Assembly: GCA_958296045.1 (NCBI GenBank)
Contig: CATQHT010000001.1
Span: 62,001 to 126,000, forward strand
From: Rhodothermales bacterium
GTDB taxonomy: Bacteria; Bacteroidota; Rhodothermia; Rhodothermales; Bin80
Direction: 5' to 3'
Length of the DNA: 64,000 nt
Every line of letters begins with the position of its first letter. The first letter of the stretch is position 1. Both the position numbers and the translations under genes were made by a program. Positions 62,634-64,000 of the stretch are shown piece after piece. Under the pieces are notes generated by a model. The model was not told the origin of the DNA and made no database searches. It saw nothing but the letters and a program-made list of their open reading frames with translations.

Positions 62634-64000
62634 CTCGTCTCAAACTTCACGCTCACGGTTGGCACGAAAGGCAGCTGATAGCTCTTTTCTACGGTAAAGA
62701 GGTCCAGAGCAAACAGGTTCTTGCGGTCATAAAGGTTGATGACTCCGACCTGAGCAATAAGGCTGTTCGATCCCCAGGCAATGCGCCGCTCCACGTTCAC
62801 ATCGAGCCGGTGGTACGTGGGCAGGATGCCGCCAAAGGGCGTGCCATAGATGACGCGCTGGTCATCCGGGACGGTGAAGATGTCCTGGTACCCGTCCATA
62901 TTGATAAAGCCGTCAAACCCGTAGACTCGAGTGAAGGGCCGGCCGGACCCAAAATTCCAGCGGGCACTCACCTCGTAGGCGCCGAGACGGAAGTTGGCAA
63001 CCACATTGAGCTGGTGACGCCTGTCATGCGGCGGCCGAAACCGCAGCCGGTCCCGCCCGAACCACACATTGATGGAAGGCTCTTTGGCTATATATTGCAC
63101 CGATGACAGCCCATAGTTGATGTACCCATAAAAGCGGGTATGGCGCATCTCCGCGCGCACATCCATGCCGATGACCTGCCCGTCCGCCCGCTGCAGACGC
63201 GTAGTGAAGCGCGGGAAGGATGTCCACTCCCCGATAAAGAGGTTGCTGAGCCGCTTGTAATACGCTTCCGCCGACAATTCAAGCCCGGTCGCAGGACTGT
63301 ACCGGTAGCCAGCCAAAGCATGTACGGAGCGCGACAGTTCCGTGGCGGGTGCGCTGCGCCACGCAGTGAACACGTTCGTGGCGTCACGCCGGTCGTTGAG
63401 TCCGAACACCTCCTGGTGGTAGAGGCCAGCCGCCGCACTGACTTCGTGCACATCGCGACTCCAAACAAGCCTCATCCGGGGCTCCAGGATGCTCTGCCCG
63501 TCGTCTTGCCCAGGAAACAGCTCCGCGATAACCGTCACGCGCGCCCGCAGCTCCGGTGTTAAGTAGAAGTCCGGTTCCAGGTACAGGCCCGCCTTATGGC
63601 GCCGGCTGTAGCCGACTTCGAGATTCTGAAAAAGCCCGCCGAGCTCGGAGGTGATCTGCGGCGCCCGCCAGAACAATCCCCAGTGCCATTCCGCGCGCTG
63701 GTAGAAGCTGGTCATGTTGACCGCATAGCTGAATCCCTCGAACCGGGACCAGCGCACTGGGTCGCCTGGTGGACCCTGCTCAGACTCCAGACGCGAATAG
63801 GAGAGAAGCACCTCGGCCACGAAAGGCAGCGCGCGCGGCAGCACGACATAGCGTGCGCCGATGGCGTGGTTGCGCCACGCCACCTCCTCCAAGATCCGGT
63901 CCTCGGACTTGAGTCCTATTGTTCCAGTGTCGTGCGTGTAGAGGCCGCTGATGGAGAGCTGACTGGTCGGTCCGATAATTACGTGCACCTTAGCAAAGGC
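62630..64000 (-). CDS. TonB-dependent receptor, C-terminal part (runs off the window)
   Basis: The frame is open to base 64000, so about 456 codons are visible; the GTG at 63988 is not a start. The sequence alternates hydrophobic and polar residues with many aromatic strand ends (SYSRLESEQG, YRYSPATGLELSAEAYYKRLSNLFIGEW, GYINYGLSSVQY, HQLNVVANFRLGAYEVSARWNFGSGRPF). This is the beta-barrel of an outer-membrane receptor. It ends in a strand with a terminal Phe-rich segment (VPFVPTVSVKFETR). The plug domain and any carboxypeptidase-like repeat are outside the window. Stop overlaps the DUF4249-like start; heads the six-gene operon. Confidence 0.92.
   Translation of the reverse strand, partial: AFAKVHVIIGPTSQLSISGLYTHDTGTIGLKSEDRILEEVAWRNHAIGARYVVLPRALPFVAEVLLSYSRLESEQGPPGDPVRWSRFEGFSYAVNMTSFYQRAEWHWGLFWRAPQITSELGGLFQNLEVGYSRRHKAGLYLEPDFYLTPELRARVTVIAELFPGQDDGQSILEPRMRLVWSRDVHEVSAAAGLYHQEVFGLNDRRDATNVFTAWRSAPATELSRSVHALAGYRYSPATGLELSAEAYYKRLSNLFIGEWTSFPRFTTRLQRADGQVIGMDVRAEMRHTRFYGYINYGLSSVQYIAKEPSINVWFGRDRLRFRPPHDRRHQLNVVANFRLGAYEVSARWNFGSGRPFTRVYGFDGFINMDGYQDIFTVPDDQRVIYGTPFGGILPTYHRLDVNVERRIAWGSNSLIAQVGVINLYDRKNLFALDLFTVEKSYQLPFVPTVSVKFETR

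Overview
The window looks like a chromosome segment of a moderately GC-rich Bacteroidota-type bacterium, most likely near the Rhodothermales/Balneolales. The evidence is a TonB-dependent receptor paired with a DUF4249-like lipoprotein, DUF6786 and PIG-L proteins, 6-bladed beta-propeller lipoproteins next to small Cys-rich peptides, and a PSCyt1/DUF1549/DUF1553 plus DUF1501 operon. This assignment is inference from gene content, because no rRNA, tRNA or marker gene is present.

Layout. 1-4.9 kb: a right-to-left operon of DUF1549/1553 haem protein, DUF1501 protein and a second PSCyt1 protein. 5.5-9.6 kb: an IS256-like remnant split by a 1.76-kb IS5-like element (called ISX here), itself split by an IS110-family element (IS110-1). 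10.2-12.6 kb: two secreted Cys-rich peptides, a beta-propeller lipoprotein and a CxxC thioredoxin-like membrane protein. 12.8-38.5 kb: one transposase gene (DUF4338 plus IS4-type domain) blown apart by nested insertions. 39-44.6 kb: ParA/RHH partition pair, DNA methyltransferase-HNH fusion, and IS66, IS30, IS110 and serine-hydrolase remnants. 44.6-55.2 kb: PIG-L deacetylase, Tat protein, SDR, Ycf48-like protein, Nnr, a DUF6786 gene with an internal stop, and a nitrilase. 55.6-57.7 kb: a second Cys-rich peptide/beta-propeller cassette, partly broken. 57.9-64 kb: a right-to-left operon of TonB receptor, DUF4249, M19 dipeptidase, RidA, DUF997 and Na+/solute symporter.

The nested region can be solved to the base. 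The DUF4338/IS4 transposase (12835-13335 + 32407-33219 + 37529-38506; 763 codons restored in frame) contains IS110-2 (13336-32406) and IS1634 (33220-37524, itself holding a serine-recombinase element). IS110-2 contains ISX copy 2 (14672-32222, 4-bp TSD). ISX copy 2 contains IS21-1 (7-bp TSD, its istA split by a second serine-recombinase element) and a tandem array of IS110-1. The array has three full 1504-bp units, the third interrupted by an ORF-less 706-bp group II intron. Four 476-bp units follow that carry almost only the IS110 3' noncoding region; the first of these holds IS21-2 (6-bp TSD).

The most striking signal is this IS110-1 array. In IS110/IS1111 elements the long noncoding end encodes the bridge/seek guide RNA, so the window may hold a natural array of guide-RNA units downstream of their recombinase. 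Every rearranged junction (insertion, tandem junction, shortened unit, and a 180-bp duplication in copy A) falls on an AG dinucleotide next to the same right end. This is what an IS110 recombinase with a 2-nt core would produce.
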